DNA of 43,003 nucleotides from an uncultured Halomicronema sp. (GCA_937899725.1 CALCCA010000056.1:1-43003); one strand, 5' to 3'; positions 26,413 to 35,549 are shown, counted from the stretch's first letter. Made by a program: numbers and translations. The notes: generated by a model not told the origin, from the sequence alone.

Positions 26413-27024
26413 TTAAGGCCGCGTCTCTTGCTGTAGTGCATTCAGCAGGATTTTGAGGGCACCATCTTCAGCCTGATTAATGTGCTTATCCATCAGGGCA
26501 ATCCCAATGGCCTTAGATAAGGCAAAGGCCGCCACGTCAGGCTGTAGATCTTCAATCAAGACTTCCATCGGTGTCGGCACTCGAATCGCAGAGCGCAACT
26601 CATTTAATAGAGCCGCTTCCAGCCCGAGTTGGGCGAGTTCGCCACTGACTTGATGCCAGTCTTCGACCAGATTGTCATTAGAGGCTTGCAATACGCAGGC
26701 CAATAAACGATGAACTTTGCCCTTTTGAGCTGGCGTCATAGTCGCATAGGTGAGGCCCGTGTCTTCGCGCCAGGCCTTCCCTTTGTGAGTCAAGTTGTCT
26801 AAGACGCTTTGCCATTCGGTTTCGGTACATTGCTCAGGGCGGCCAACCTTCAAAGAAACTTGAATCAGCTCACCCTCAGTTTCAAGCCGTGTGACTTCGG
26901 CATAAACGCCCAAATACCCTAACCACTGAGCCACCATATTGGTCAGCTTTGCATCAGCGGCAGGTGTTCGAGCCAGCATTTGAATTTGAGACCGCACTAA
27001 AGGGCGCACTAGCTGAACCAACAT
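26413..27024 (-). CDS. Conserved-looking hypothetical protein
   Basis: 203 residues, no recognised domain, no signal peptide or membrane helix. It is probably all-alpha in the C-terminal half (DWHQVSGELAQLGLEAALLN and AFALSKAIGIALMDKHINQA). The N-terminal half has a beta-like segment, VTRLETEGELIQVSLKVGR. Length, start at MLVQLVRPLVRSQIQMLART and base composition match neighbouring cyanobacterial genes, so I regard it as real. It is convergent with the protease gene, 131 bp away. Upstream lies a 0.9-kb gene-poor stretch. Confidence 0.75.
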   Translation of the reverse strand: MLVQLVRPLVRSQIQMLARTPAADAKLTNMVAQWLGYLGVYAEVTRLETEGELIQVSLKVGRPEQCTETEWQSVLDNLTHKGKAWREDTGLTYATMTPAQKGKVHRLLACVLQASNDNLVEDWHQVSGELAQLGLEAALLNELRSAIRVPTPMEVLIEDLQPDVAAFALSKAIGIALMDKHINQAEDGALKILLNALQQETRP

Positions 27025-27580
27025 ATCCTTATTCCAACTTTTGCCTGTATGTTACACACAGGATTCGTGATTTAACAGCTCACCCAAACACGGCGATCGC
27101 TAATCATTTGCTGAAACAGACTGCCTCCTGATCAGCTCCTGGGCTCGTTCGCAGACTGATGTATGAGGATGGTTGCGACGTTGCCGCAGGACATCGAGGC
27201 AGTCGGCAAGTCACAGTTTTTAGCTGGGGCAACCCTTGGCAACAAGATGACCAACCTGATCCGTCTAGCTCTGGGGCTCGGCGTTGGCGAGATTTCAGGG
27301 GGAACCCTGACCACAGAGAATTAACATGAGGCCGTATCGTTTTCCTACAGAGCGCTGTCTATCCAGTCTCCCTGCATCACTCGGTGACATCGAGAGCCCT
27401 GTCGATAGGCCATTGAGCAGAGGGTTATCAGAGCACTCGTCAGTCATTTAAATTTCGAAAACCTGCCATCAGCCGGGAACTTGGGAATTCCGTAGACTAA
27501 CGGCAGGTTTTCATTTCAGGCAGATTCAGTCAATCCAGTGAAACTCGCCAATCCCCAGCGGGAGCTCAGCGATCGCGCTG
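27025..27580. other. Gene-poor region with overlapping tiny ORFs and a structured inverted repeat
   Basis: A 556-bp part of a larger gap of about 0.9 kb. The plus strand has two overlapping short ORFs, 27159-27329 (56 aa) and 27163-27324 (53 aa), and the minus strand has one of 60 codons. None has a recognisable motif or a clear ribosome-binding site, so this may be a decayed gene. The nested hairpin at 27459-27514 has no annotated gene on its immediate upstream side on either strand. That leaves room for a noncoding RNA ending there. Confidence 0.4.
27459..27514. terminator. 11-bp perfect inverted repeat with nested stem; terminator-like or structured RNA
   Basis: GAAAACCTGCC at 27459-27469 is fully complementary to GGCAGGTTTTC at 27504-27514. 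The 34-nt loop can form a second stem (CGGGA 27476-27480 with TTCCG 27490-27494). A-rich 5' and U-rich 3' flanks of the stem resemble a bidirectional intrinsic terminator. On the plus strand the arm continues TTTTCATTTC. No coding gene ends next to it, so it could close an unannotated transcript. Confidence 0.45.
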
Positions 27581-27751
27581 CTAGCGCACTAGCAAGTACA
27601 GCGAATAAGCCGACGCCAATGCCGCCAAACCAAAAACTAGATCGCTCGGGCGCTGCGAGAAAAGCTGACTTTGGCGCTGACTATCAGCCATCACAGCCAC
27701 CTTGACCTGGGCTACATTCTTCTGATGGGATCTGGGGGAGGAACCATTCAT
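27581..27751 (-). CDS. Small single-span membrane protein (56 aa, unannotated-type ORF)
   Basis: Translation of the minus strand from the ATG at 27751 gives 56 residues ending in TAG at 27581. The C-terminal segment DLVFGLAALASAYSLYLLVR is a good membrane helix. The N-terminus is polar and basic. An internal ATG at 27691 is preceded by AAGGTG at about 7 nt and would give a 36-residue protein of the same topology, similar in size to small subunits of photosynthetic and respiratory complexes. I do not recognise a family. The helix, the internal ribosome-binding site and the otherwise empty locus support it; chance is still possible. Confidence 0.45.
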   Translation of the reverse strand: MNGSSPRSHQKNVAQVKVAVMADSQRQSQLFSQRPSDLVFGLAALASAYSLYLLVR

Positions 27752-27936
27752 GTAAAAAAGCCTTGTTAATTTTATTGCTGTTAATGTAACAAGTCTGAAA
27801 TGTTTTTGCCATTCTTCTCAGGATTATCAGTCAAAAGGATGAGGACCGCTGGCCTCACCGGATCGTTGGCAAGGTTAACTGCTGTCTAGAATGACTCCAA
27901 GGTCAGGGCTCAGAAGTTCTATCGCAGCTTGAGCAA

Positions 27937-28320
27937 ATGGTGGACAAACTGTTGATGCAAGAAGCTAGCCGCCTTTTAGGACAGTTTTCGCTCTCTCAGG
28001 ATTGGCTGACCGCTGGCTCGGTCAGTGCCGCGTTGCTCACGCCATCGGGCCATGTCTACAGCGGCATTTGTTTAGAGCTGGCCTGCGGCATCGGATTGTG
28101 TGCCGAACATGCTGCGATCGCCGACATGCTCAAAGCCCGCGAGACGGTGATTGAGTCCATTGTGGCGTTAAGAGCAGATGGCATTGTGCCGCCTTGTGGC
28201 CGCTGTCGAGAGTTGATGATGCAGGTTGACTGCGCTAATCGTCACACCCGTGTCTGGCTGAGTGACTCTCAGGCGATCACTTTGGGAGAACTGCTGCCCC
28301 AATCCTGGATGGAGTTGTAA
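27937..28320 (+). CDS. Cytidine deaminase-like zinc enzyme
   Basis: 127 residues, the length of homotetrameric cytidine deaminases. The zinc site is visible: CAEHAA at 55-60 (Cys55, proton-shuttle Glu57) and PPCGRCREL at 85-92 (Cys87, Cys90). The strand VSAALLTPSGHVYSGICLEL precedes the site as in the family. It deaminates cytidine/deoxycytidine or a related base; a blasticidin-S-deaminase-like specificity cannot be excluded. It is monocistronic in appearance, with a 185-bp gap from the small membrane ORF and 181 bp to the rhodanese-fold gene. Confidence 0.85.
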   Translation: MVDKLLMQEASRLLGQFSLSQDWLTAGSVSAALLTPSGHVYSGICLELACGIGLCAEHAAIADMLKARETVIESIVALRADGIVPPCGRCRELMMQVDCANRHTRVWLSDSQAITLGELLPQSWMEL

Positions 28321-28501
28321 CGGTGCCGCTATCCAAGATTGAACATCAATTTTCTTTATAGTTCCCATAGAGCCTTTGACCAAAGGGTTTCAGCCACGAC
28401 CCCGATCAATAAGCGCAATATAACTTTGCGAGAATCTAAAAGTTTTGTTAAGTTGCAGCTAGCTTACACTTAAGTGCCATTGGCGCAGGGGTTTTCCCGC
28501 T

Positions 28502-28882
28502 ATGAAACGTTTTCTTGGTATTTTTCCTAAACCAGCTCCGATGCAAGAGACCGCTCGTGTTTATGACTTAAAAGCACGGCTAGATTGGGGCGAACCGGCG
28601 CTGACCATCATTGATATCCGCGATCGCGACCTATTCAACGAGCGTCATGTGATGGGCGCAATTTCGCTGCCGGTGGAAGAGTTGATTGAGCGCATTCAAG
28701 CCACTCTGGAATGCGATCGTGATCTCTACATCTACGCGAGCACTGACGAAGAAGCGACTACGGCGGCTGATGCTCTGCGCGCAGCGGGTTATCAAAAGGT
28801 GTCTGTCCTGCGGGGCGGAGTCGCGGCTTGGAAGGCAGCAGGCTTTCAAACTGAAGCGGGTGCTTTGTCGGTCGCCTGGTAG
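28502..28882 (+). CDS. Rhodanese-fold protein lacking the active-site cysteine
   Basis: 126 residues. The rhodanese pattern is clear: TIIDIRDRDLFNERHVMGAI near 35-54, DLYIYASTDEEATTAADALR near 74-93 and VSVLRGGVAAWKAAGF near 100-115. At the position of the catalytic Cys (after the DLYIY strand) there is Ala79, and the CxxGxR loop is replaced by ASTDEEA. Thiosulfate sulfurtransferase activity is therefore unlikely. Inactive rhodanese domains often serve as binding modules (inference). A perfect inverted repeat follows the stop, before the convergent rnd gene. Confidence 0.85.
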   Translation: MKRFLGIFPKPAPMQETARVYDLKARLDWGEPALTIIDIRDRDLFNERHVMGAISLPVEELIERIQATLECDRDLYIYASTDEEATTAADALRAAGYQKVSVLRGGVAAWKAAGFQTEAGALSVAW

Positions 28883-28892
28883 GCTGGCTGCA

Positions 28893-28936
28893 CTGACTGT
28901 CACCGTCCTAGTAGACGTTGAGACGCTGACAGTCAG
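28893..28936. terminator. Hairpin between convergent rhodanese-like and rnd genes
   Basis: CTGACTGTCA (28893-28902) pairs perfectly with TGACAGTCAG (28927-28936). The 24-nt interior holds a second stem, CGTC (28904-28907) with GACG (28914-28917). It starts 10 bp after the plus-strand stop and ends 10 bp before the minus-strand stop. This suits a bidirectional transcription boundary, although no U-tract follows. Confidence 0.5.
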
Positions 28937-28945
28937 CGCTGGAGT

Positions 28946-29587
28946 TTAATGCTCAAACACATTGGGATATTGCAGCAGGTCAAGGGTGACGAAGGTCGGT
29001 AGACAGCTAAAGCATTCCCTCGCCAGTTGCCATCGACCTTCTCGCTTGAGCATCTCGATGAGAGATTGCCGAATTTCGTGCAGGTAGCGCACATCATTGG
29101 CGGCGTACCGCAATTGCTCCTCTGAGAGGTTCATCGCGTTGCCCCAGTCAGAACTCTGCTGAGTTTTGTCTAACTCGACGCTGGAAATCTCACGCACCAG
29201 TTCCTTCAGGCCATGTCGAGGGCTGTAGGTGCGGCTCAATTTACTAGCAATCTTGGTACAAAATACCGGAGCCACCTGAATCCCCAAGTGATGGCGCAGG
29301 GTGGCTAAATCAAACCGGGCAAAGTGAAAGATTTTTTCAGCTGATGGGGCTTCCATCAAGGTTTTGAGGTTAGGGGCTGAGGTTTGGCCCAACTCAATCC
29401 TGACGACGGAGACATAGCCGGCTTCATCGCAAAGCTGCACCAGGCAGAGCCGATCGCGCCAGGGCAGCAGCCCCATTGTTTCCGTATCCACGGCGAGGGC
29501 GCTCGCTGTCAGGTATCGCTGCAGCAGATCAGCTGAGAGGTCGCGATCGCACACCTCAAATTGTTCCGGCGAGAGCAGCTCATTCAC
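28946..29587 (-). CDS. rnd: RNase D-type 3'-5' exonuclease (DEDDy)
   Basis: 213 residues, a short form without HRDC domains. The DEDDy residues are visible: Asp34 and Glu36 in AVDTETMG, Asp93 in [11 protein letters not shown], and Tyr161 and Asp165 in [27 protein letters not shown] is another family landmark. It trims RNA 3' ends, such as tRNA precursors. The GTG start overlaps the trpB stop (GTGA), so the two are translationally coupled. Many cyanobacteria have this short form. Confidence 0.92.
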   Translation of the reverse strand: MNELLSPEQFEVCDRDLSADLLQRYLTASALAVDTETMGLLPWRDRLCLVQLCDEAGYVSVVRIELGQTSAPNLKTLMEAPSAEKIFHFARFDLATLRHHLGIQVAPVFCTKIASKLSRTYSPRHGLKELVREISSVELDKTQQSSDWGNAMNLSEEQLRYAANDVRYLHEIRQSLIEMLKREGRWQLARECFSCLPTFVTLDLLQYPNVFEH

Positions 29588-30855
29588 GATAGATTGCCCA
29601 ATGCTTTGGCCACGGTCTGTACGTCTTTGTCGCCCCGCCCCGAGCAGTTAATGACGACGCGATCGCTGGCCGAGAGTTCCGGACACAGGGTTTCTAAATA
29701 AGCGAAGGCGTGTGCTGTTTCCAGCGCCGGAATAATCCCCTCCAGCTGCGACACCAGCTGGAGCGCCGTCAAAGCTTGCTGATCCGTCACGCTGTAGTAC
29801 TCAGCGCGACCAATTTCTTTGAGGTAGCTGTGTTCGGGGCCTACACCCGGATAATCCAGACCGGCACTGATGGAATGCGCTTCCTGCACCTGACCGTTTT
29901 CATCCTGCAGCAAATAACTCATCGCGCCATGTAGCACGCCGACCCGGCCTTGGGTGAGCGTCGCGGCATGTTTGCCCGACAGCACCCCTTCACCTTCGGC
30001 CTCAACGCCAATCATGCGCACCGAGGTCTCTTCAATAAAGTCGTGAAACAGCCCCATCGCATTAGAACCGCCGCCCACACAGGCCAACAGCACATTCGGT
30101 AAACCGTTCCACTTTTCGAGACATTGAGCGCGGGTTTCTTGACCAATCACGGCATGAAAGTCACGCACCACCATGGGGTAGGGATGTGGCCCGGCCACTG
30201 ACCCCAAAATGTAGTGGGTGGTTTCAACATTGGTCACCCAGTCGCGAATCGCTTCTGACGTGGCGTCTTTCAATGTGCCCGTGCCGGCCGTCACCGGGCT
30301 CACCTCTGCCCCCATCAGGCGCATCCGAAAAACGTTCAGCGCCTGCCGCTCCATATCTTGTACGCCCATATAAATGACGCACTTGATGCCAAACCGCGCA
30401 CAAACGGTTGCAGTCGCGACGCCATGTTGCCCCGCCCCAGTTTCCGCAATGACGCGGGCCTTGCCCATGCGCTTTGCCAACAGCACTTGGCCGAGGGCGT
30501 TGTTGATTTTGTGGGCTCCCGTGTGATTCAGATCTTCTCGCTTTAGATAGATCTGAGGGCCGCTGCCGTCGGGTCGAGCATAATGAGCCGTCAACCGCTC
30601 GGCAAAATAAAGCGGGGTCGCGCGACCGACATAGTCCTTCAGCAGTCCTGACAGTTCTGCTTTGAAGTCAGGGTTATCGCGATAGCGATAATAGGCGGCT
30701 TCAAACTCAGCCAATGCGGGCATCAGCGTTTCGGGAACGTACTTGCCGCCAAATTGACCAAAGCGACCCAGGGGATCGGGCCGCGCCGCGATCGCGAGTG
30801 GCTGATCGGCAGAATTTGGGGTGGAAACCGAAGGTGAAATAGGCGTCTGGGTCAC
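29584..30855 (-). CDS. trpB: Tryptophan synthase beta chain
   Basis: 423 residues with a GTG start. The PLP lysine is Lys116 in [15 protein letters not shown]. Other landmarks are [51 protein letters not shown], and [14 protein letters not shown] near the end. It joins indole and serine to give tryptophan. The N-terminal 25 residues before the conserved GRFGQFGG are variable, as usual. trpA is not adjacent, and the partner downstream is rnd, overlapping by 4 bp. Confidence 0.97.
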   Translation of the reverse strand: MTQTPISPSVSTPNSADQPLAIAARPDPLGRFGQFGGKYVPETLMPALAEFEAAYYRYRDNPDFKAELSGLLKDYVGRATPLYFAERLTAHYARPDGSGPQIYLKREDLNHTGAHKINNALGQVLLAKRMGKARVIAETGAGQHGVATATVCARFGIKCVIYMGVQDMERQALNVFRMRLMGAEVSPVTAGTGTLKDATSEAIRDWVTNVETTHYILGSVAGPHPYPMVVRDFHAVIGQETRAQCLEKWNGLPNVLLACVGGGSNAMGLFHDFIEETSVRMIGVEAEGEGVLSGKHAATLTQGRVGVLHGAMSYLLQDENGQVQEAHSISAGLDYPGVGPEHSYLKEIGRAEYYSVTDQQALTALQLVSQLEGIIPALETAHAFAYLETLCPELSASDRVVINCSGRGDKDVQTVAKALGNLS

Positions 30856-30984
30856 GGGCGTTCAGCGAGGGTTAACAGCGATTCGCCCCCATTATACGGA
30901 ACGAAATTAGCTCCTAAGACCCAATCAAGTTAAGAAAGCCAGAAAGATTTAGGCTACTCAATCCTCGGCGGCGCCAGCGCCAAT

Positions 30985-31371
30985 CTAGTCGCGCGGGCTG
31001 TATTCGATCACGCAAAAGGTGGCCCCTTGTGGATCTTGAATCAGGGCAAATTGACCGACAGTTTCTACCTGCATAGGCGGAATCAGCACTTTGCCCCCTA
31101 GGGCTTCGGCTTGCTCAGCCGTTTTTTTGACATCTTCTACAGTGATATAGGCTCCCCACATTGGGGGCATATCGGGTTTGTTCGGCGGTGGGGGAGCCAT
31201 GCCCCCAATCTCTTTGCCCGCCACCTCAATCACGGTGTAAGGCACACCCGCTACGGGGCCTTCCTTCAAATGCCAGCCCATCAGCTGACCATAGAAATCA
31301 CGGGCGGCAGGCACATCCGGAGTGATGAGCTCACACCAACTAAAAGCACCATGCTGTTCAAAAGGATTCAT
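30985..31371 (-). CDS. VOC (glyoxalase/dioxygenase-like) superfamily protein
   Basis: 128 residues with two beta-alpha-beta-beta-beta units: FSWCELITPDVPAARDFYGQ at 10-29 and WGAYITVEDVKKTAEQAEAL from 72. It ends in FALIQDPQGATFCVIEY. The family includes glyoxalase I, dioxygenases and antibiotic-binding proteins. Possible metal ligands are the Glu near residue 14 and the Glu in VIEY, but no specific reaction can be named. It appears to be a single gene, with its promoter in the gap shared with ndhA. Confidence 0.85.
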   Translation of the reverse strand: MNPFEQHGAFSWCELITPDVPAARDFYGQLMGWHLKEGPVAGVPYTVIEVAGKEIGGMAPPPPNKPDMPPMWGAYITVEDVKKTAEQAEALGGKVLIPPMQVETVGQFALIQDPQGATFCVIEYSPRD

Positions 31372-31743
31372 CGTTAAATTCCTGCCAGAAATGGGCTTGA
31401 TATCGAAGCACTAGGGTCAGAATACACGCAGTAGTTTGCCTGAACTATTCGCTCGGTTGACTCACTTTTTGCCCCCTGGAAACAACCTGGCTAGCCGGGT
31501 TAGAGAGCGGCGAGTTCGGCGCAATGAGGGCTCATGATTGCCAGGGGTGCATGGCAATCATTCAATCAGCCACCTGCATCACCGCCCTTGAAGACCGATT
31601 GATCGCCCTAGAGACTGATGAGCCATCTCTATACCCAAAGGCAGAACTTCCTATCAGGAAAGCGTGGTGGCGGGGCATCCGAGCGATATACTGAATCACG
31701 GTGAAGAAATGCTTACCTATCGCTGATATCTTGAGGCTTTTGC
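31372..31743. other. Divergent intergenic region upstream of ndhA, with a perfect hairpin
   Basis: A 372-bp gap between the VOC gene and ndhA holding outward promoters. ATGATTGCCA (31534-31543) and TGGCAATCAT (31552-31561) form a perfect 10-bp inverted repeat with an 8-nt loop, about 180 bp upstream of ndhA. A 47-codon plus-strand ORF (31551-31694) has a purine run before its ATG but no recognisable content, and overlaps the hairpin. No other element is evident. Confidence 0.45.
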
Positions 31744-32862
31744 ATGGGCCAGGGAATTGATCTCCAAAGAAGTTTTGTTGAGCTTTTGACTCAGCTCGGA
31801 TTACCGTCTGGAGCAGCTCGGGCGATCTGGCTGCCGCTGCCGATGACGCTGATCTTGATTGCAGCGACTGTCAGCATTTTTGTGACAGTGTGGTTAGAAC
31901 GAAAAATTTCGGCAGCAGCCCAACAGAGAATTGGCCCCGAGTATGCCGGTCCCTTAGGTACTTTGCAGGCTGCCGCCGATGGCATCAAGCTGCTATTTAA
32001 GGAAGATATTGTACCGTCTAAGGCTGACCCCATCTTGTTTACTTTGGGGCCAGCCTTAGTCGTTATTCCGGTATTTCTGTCTTATCTCATCGTCCCCTTT
32101 GGCCAGAATATGGTCATCACCGACATTGGTGTGGGGATCTTTTTATGGATTGCGCTGTCAAGCATCACCCCCATTGGCTTGTTGATGTCGGGCTATTCCT
32201 CCAACAACAAATACTCTTTGCTGGGTGGGTTGCGGGCGGCGGCACAATCGATCAGTTATGAGATTCCGCTAGCGCTATCGGTGCTAGCGATTGTCATGAT
32301 GTCTAACAGCCTCAGCACGATTGATATTGTTGAGCAGCAGGCCCAATACGGCATTCTCGGGTGGAATGTCTGGCGTCAGCCGGTGGGCTTTTTGATCTTT
32401 TGGGTGGCTGCATTGGCCGAATGTGAGCGCCTTCCGTTTGACTTGCCAGAGGCTGAAGAAGAGCTGGTGGCTGGCTATCAAACTGAGTACACCGGCATGA
32501 AGTTTGGTCTGTTTTATGTCGGCTCTTACGTCAACTTGGTGCTGTCGGCGCTGATCTTTTCTGTGTTGTATCTGGGCGGGTGGGAGTTTCCGGTTTCGGT
32601 GAGCTGGTTAGCTAGCCTGCTTAACGTCAGTGAAACGACACCTTGGCTGCAGGTGATTACCGCTGCGATCGGCATCATGATGACGGTGATTAAGGCTTAC
32701 TTGCTGGTCTTTTTGGCTGTTTTGTTGCGCTGGACGGTGCCTCGGGTGCGCATTGACCAATTACTCGATTTAGGTTGGAAATTTCTGCTACCCGTGTCGC
32801 TCGTTAATCTGCTGTTAACAGCGGCGCTGAAAATCACCTTCCCTGTGGCCTTTGGGGGATAG
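31744..32862 (+). CDS. ndhA: NAD(P)H-quinone oxidoreductase subunit 1 (NDH-1, NdhA)
   Basis: 372 residues with eight or so membrane helices. Family landmarks are [21 protein letters not shown] near 57-77, [13 protein letters not shown] near 95, [20 protein letters not shown] near 163-182, and [25 protein letters not shown] near 225-249, the acidic loop at the quinone site. It is a proton-pumping membrane subunit of cyanobacterial NDH-1, used in respiration, cyclic electron flow and CO2 uptake. It begins the ndhA-I-G-E block. Confidence 0.97.
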   Translation: MGQGIDLQRSFVELLTQLGLPSGAARAIWLPLPMTLILIAATVSIFVTVWLERKISAAAQQRIGPEYAGPLGTLQAAADGIKLLFKEDIVPSKADPILFTLGPALVVIPVFLSYLIVPFGQNMVITDIGVGIFLWIALSSITPIGLLMSGYSSNNKYSLLGGLRAAAQSISYEIPLALSVLAIVMMSNSLSTIDIVEQQAQYGILGWNVWRQPVGFLIFWVAALAECERLPFDLPEAEEELVAGYQTEYTGMKFGLFYVGSYVNLVLSALIFSVLYLGGWEFPVSVSWLASLLNVSETTPWLQVITAAIGIMMTVIKAYLLVFLAVLLRWTVPRVRIDQLLDLGWKFLLPVSLVNLLLTAALKITFPVAFGG

Positions 32863-32914
32863 ATTTCCGCCCACGATTTGCGATTATTTGTAGTAACCCA
32901 CAGTAAACACACCC

Positions 32915-33520
32915 ATGCTGAACTTTCTAAAGCAGGTTGGTGATTACGCCAAAGAAAGCGTACAAGCCGCCAAATACATTGGTCAGGGGCTGTCTGTGAC
33001 CTTTGACCACATGAGTCGTCGCCCGGTGACGGTGCAGTATCCCTACGAAAAGGTCATTCCCTCTGAGCGGTATCGGGGGCGAATTCACTTTGAGTTCGAT
33101 AAGTGCATTTCTTGCGAGGTTTGCGTGCGGGTTTGCCCCATCAACCTGCCGGTCGTGGATTGGGACTTTGACAAAGCCACGAAGAAAAAGACCCTGAATC
33201 ACTACAGCATTGATTTTGGCGTCTGCATTTTTTGTGGCAATTGCGTGGAATATTGCCCGACTAATTGCCTCTCAATGACCGAAGAATATGAGATGGCTGC
33301 CTACGATCGCCATGAATTGAATTACGACAACGTGGCCATGGGACGGTTGCCCTATAAGGTGACCCAAGATCCGATGGTGACGCCCCTGCGGGAGTTCGCT
33401 TATCTCCCCGATGGTGTGATCGATCCCCACGAGTTGCCTGCTGGGTCTCGGCGAGCCGGTAAACTGCCCGAAGAAATTCTGGCAGAGTCTCAGCCTGCGG
33501 CCGAAAAGGCTGCAGATTAA
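32915..33520 (+). CDS. ndhI: NAD(P)H-quinone oxidoreductase subunit I (NdhI, 8Fe-8S ferredoxin-type)
   Basis: 201 residues. The two [4Fe-4S] motifs are [12 protein letters not shown] near 66-77 and [12 protein letters not shown] near 106-117. The N-terminal [17 protein letters not shown] helix and the [20 protein letters not shown] segment match cyanobacterial NdhI. It carries electrons toward plastoquinone in the connecting arm of NDH-1. The C-terminal Ala/Glu-rich tail of about 25 residues is variable. It is 52 bp downstream of ndhA. Confidence 0.97.
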   Translation: MLNFLKQVGDYAKESVQAAKYIGQGLSVTFDHMSRRPVTVQYPYEKVIPSERYRGRIHFEFDKCISCEVCVRVCPINLPVVDWDFDKATKKKTLNHYSIDFGVCIFCGNCVEYCPTNCLSMTEEYEMAAYDRHELNYDNVAMGRLPYKVTQDPMVTPLREFAYLPDGVIDPHELPAGSRRAGKLPEEILAESQPAAEKAAD

Positions 33521-33583
33521 GTCGAGCTTTCCCTGCCTATTTTGTTTTGATGCCTCAGATGCTGTCGATATGGAGTCACCACT

Positions 33584-34195
33584 GTGACACTTGCTGAAGG
33601 AGTTCAACTAGTATCGTTTGGCTTGTTAGCCATCATGGTTATTGGCACGGCTCTAGGAGTCGTCCTACTGCCCAACATTGTGTACTCAGCGTTTTTGCTG
33701 GGGGGCGTTTTCATCAGCATTGCCGGTCTGTATGTGCTGCTCAATGCCGGGTTTGTCGCGGCGGCTCAGATTTTGATCTATGTCGGTGCCGTTAATATCC
33801 TGATCCTGTTTGGGATCATGTTGGTCAACAAAAATCAACCCTTTTCACCCGTTCGCCGAGGGTGGATTCGCCTATTGGCCACGGGCGGGGTTTGTCTAGG
33901 CTTGTTCGCTTTGCTCGCCACTGTGGTTTTTGGTACCTCTTGGCAAATCTCGTCTGCCGTACCGGCTGGCGATCAAGCAACGGTGCTGATTGGCATCCAC
34001 CTGTTCACGGACTTTTTGTTGCCGTTTGAACTCGCGTCGATCTTGCTGTTGATGGCCATGATTGGTGCCATTGTGCTGGCTCGTCGAGAATTTATTCCTG
34101 ACGAAACGCCGGCCGATGCGGTGTCGGATGCGTTGACGCTACCCGAGCGTCCGCGCGAACTGGTGTCGGCAACAGGCGAGACCACCGAGGACTAA
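33584..34195 (+). CDS. ndhG: NAD(P)H-quinone oxidoreductase subunit 6 (NdhG)
   Basis: 203 residues with a GTG start and about five membrane helices. The segment FVAAAQILIYVGAVNILILFG near 52-72 is the conserved pi-bulge helix of subunit 6/NuoJ, and FELASILLLMAMIGAIVLARRE near 146-167 is the last membrane helix. A soluble tail follows. It is a membrane-arm subunit of NDH-1. The gap to ndhI is 63 bp. Confidence 0.95.
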   Translation: MTLAEGVQLVSFGLLAIMVIGTALGVVLLPNIVYSAFLLGGVFISIAGLYVLLNAGFVAAAQILIYVGAVNILILFGIMLVNKNQPFSPVRRGWIRLLATGGVCLGLFALLATVVFGTSWQISSAVPAGDQATVLIGIHLFTDFLLPFELASILLLMAMIGAIVLARREFIPDETPADAVSDALTLPERPRELVSATGETTED

Positions 34196-34249
34196 GCGCC
34201 AGTCTAAAGGCGATGCACACTAGGTAACGGACATTTACGCTTCTAAAAC

Positions 34250-34558
34250 ATGATTCCTTTAGAGTATTACCTCCTATTGGCAGCGGCGCTGTTTTGCATT
34301 GGCATTTATGGCCTGGTCACCAGCCGTAATGTGATTCGTGTGTTGATGTCGATTGAGCTGCTGCTCAACGCCGTCAACCTCAATATAATGGCGTTTTCTA
34401 ACTACCTTGACCCGGCGACTGCCACCGGCCAAGCCTTTGCCGTGTTTGTGATTTCGATCGCAGCGGCTGAGTCAGCGGTGGGCCTAGCGATTATTCTGGC
34501 GATTTACCGTAATCGCGACACCGTTGATATGGAAGCCTTTAATCTGCTGAAGTGGTAG
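34250..34558 (+). CDS. ndhE: NAD(P)H-quinone oxidoreductase subunit 4L (NdhE)
   Basis: 102 residues with three membrane helices. The motifs [21 protein letters not shown] near 29-49 and [22 protein letters not shown] near 66-87 are characteristic of NuoK/ND4L, including the two conserved membrane Glu residues used in proton translocation. It is the last gene of the ndhAIGE block and lies 54 bp after ndhG. Confidence 0.97.
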   Translation: MIPLEYYLLLAAALFCIGIYGLVTSRNVIRVLMSIELLLNAVNLNIMAFSNYLDPATATGQAFAVFVISIAAAESAVGLAIILAIYRNRDTVDMEAFNLLKW

Positions 34559-34631
34559 GCCAGATCAGGCGAGCCAACCCAGACTTCATCCGTAGAATAA
34601 GGGAGAAGTTCTGGGGAGCGATCGCTCGGCT

Positions 34632-35549
34632 GTGCAGCTAAATCAGGTCATCATTGCCTACAAGTCCGGCAACCGGCTCAGTCAAACGCGCGCTGAGCTG
34701 TGTGCTGAGCAGTTGGCTCGTTTGGGCTGCCAAACCCTGGTCGGGCCGAGCGGGCCGAAAGATAATCCGTATCCGGTATTTCTTGCTTCGGCAGCGGAAA
34801 AGATTGATCTCGCCATCGTGCTAGGGGGCGATGGCACCGCTTTGGCGGCGGCGCGGCATCTTTCCCCAGAGAATATTCCCATCTTGGCGATCAATATTGG
34901 CGGGCATTTGGGCTTTCTCACCGAGTCGCCAGAAGAAACGGATTTTGCCCATATCTGGGAGCGACTGCTGAGCGATCGCTTTGCCGTGCAGCGGCGGATG
35001 ATGCTGCGTGGGCAGGTATTTGAAGGCCACCGCACAAATTTAGAACCCGTTAGTGACGACTATCTGGCCTTAAACGAGATGTGCGTCAAGCCTGCCTCGC
35101 CGAATCGGATGATCACCTCCATTTTAGAAATGGAAATTGACGGCGAGGTGGTCGATCAGTATCAGGGCGATGGTCTGCTGGTTAGCACCCCAACTGGCTC
35201 AACCGGCTATACCGTGGCGGCGAACGGTCCCATCGTGCATCCTGGCATGGATGCGCTGATTGTTACGCCGATCTGTCCCCTGAGTTTGTCGAGTCGGCCG
35301 ATTGTGCTGCCGCCGGGCTGTGTCGTGAGCGTTTGGCCTCTCGCCGATCCTGAGCACACAACTAAGCTTTGGATGGATGGTGTGCTGGCGACCTCGGTGC
35401 TACCAGGACAGCGGGTAGACATTCGCATGGCTCACTGTTGGTCAGCGTTTATTATCTTGGCCAAGCACTATTCGTACTACCGCACGCTGCGCAGCAAATT
35501 GCAGTGGGCCGGGGCGCGCATCCGCTATGACAACAATCACCGCAACTGA
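34632..35549 (+). CDS. nadK: NAD kinase
   Basis: 305 residues with a GTG start. Diagnostic motifs are VLGGDGTALAAARHL near 63-77, INIGGHLGFLTE near 86-97, the LNEMCVK segment corresponding to the NE/D motif, and TPTGSTGYTVAANGPIVHP near 187-205. It phosphorylates NAD to NADP. It follows ndhE by 73 bp on the same strand, so it could be read from the ndh transcript and link cofactor supply to NDH-1 expression (inference). Cyanobacteria usually carry two NAD kinases; which one this is cannot be told here. Confidence 0.95.
   Translation: MQLNQVIIAYKSGNRLSQTRAELCAEQLARLGCQTLVGPSGPKDNPYPVFLASAAEKIDLAIVLGGDGTALAAARHLSPENIPILAINIGGHLGFLTESPEETDFAHIWERLLSDRFAVQRRMMLRGQVFEGHRTNLEPVSDDYLALNEMCVKPASPNRMITSILEMEIDGEVVDQYQGDGLLVSTPTGSTGYTVAANGPIVHPGMDALIVTPICPLSLSSRPIVLPPGCVVSVWPLADPEHTTKLWMDGVLATSVLPGQRVDIRMAHCWSAFIILAKHYSYYRTLRSKLQWAGARIRYDNNHRN

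Noticed and set aside
27159-27329. Two overlapping short plus-strand ORFs (56 and 53 aa)
   Set aside because: Both frames look equally plausible, neither has a ribosome-binding site or known motif, and overlapping frames of this size are common in GC-rich DNA.
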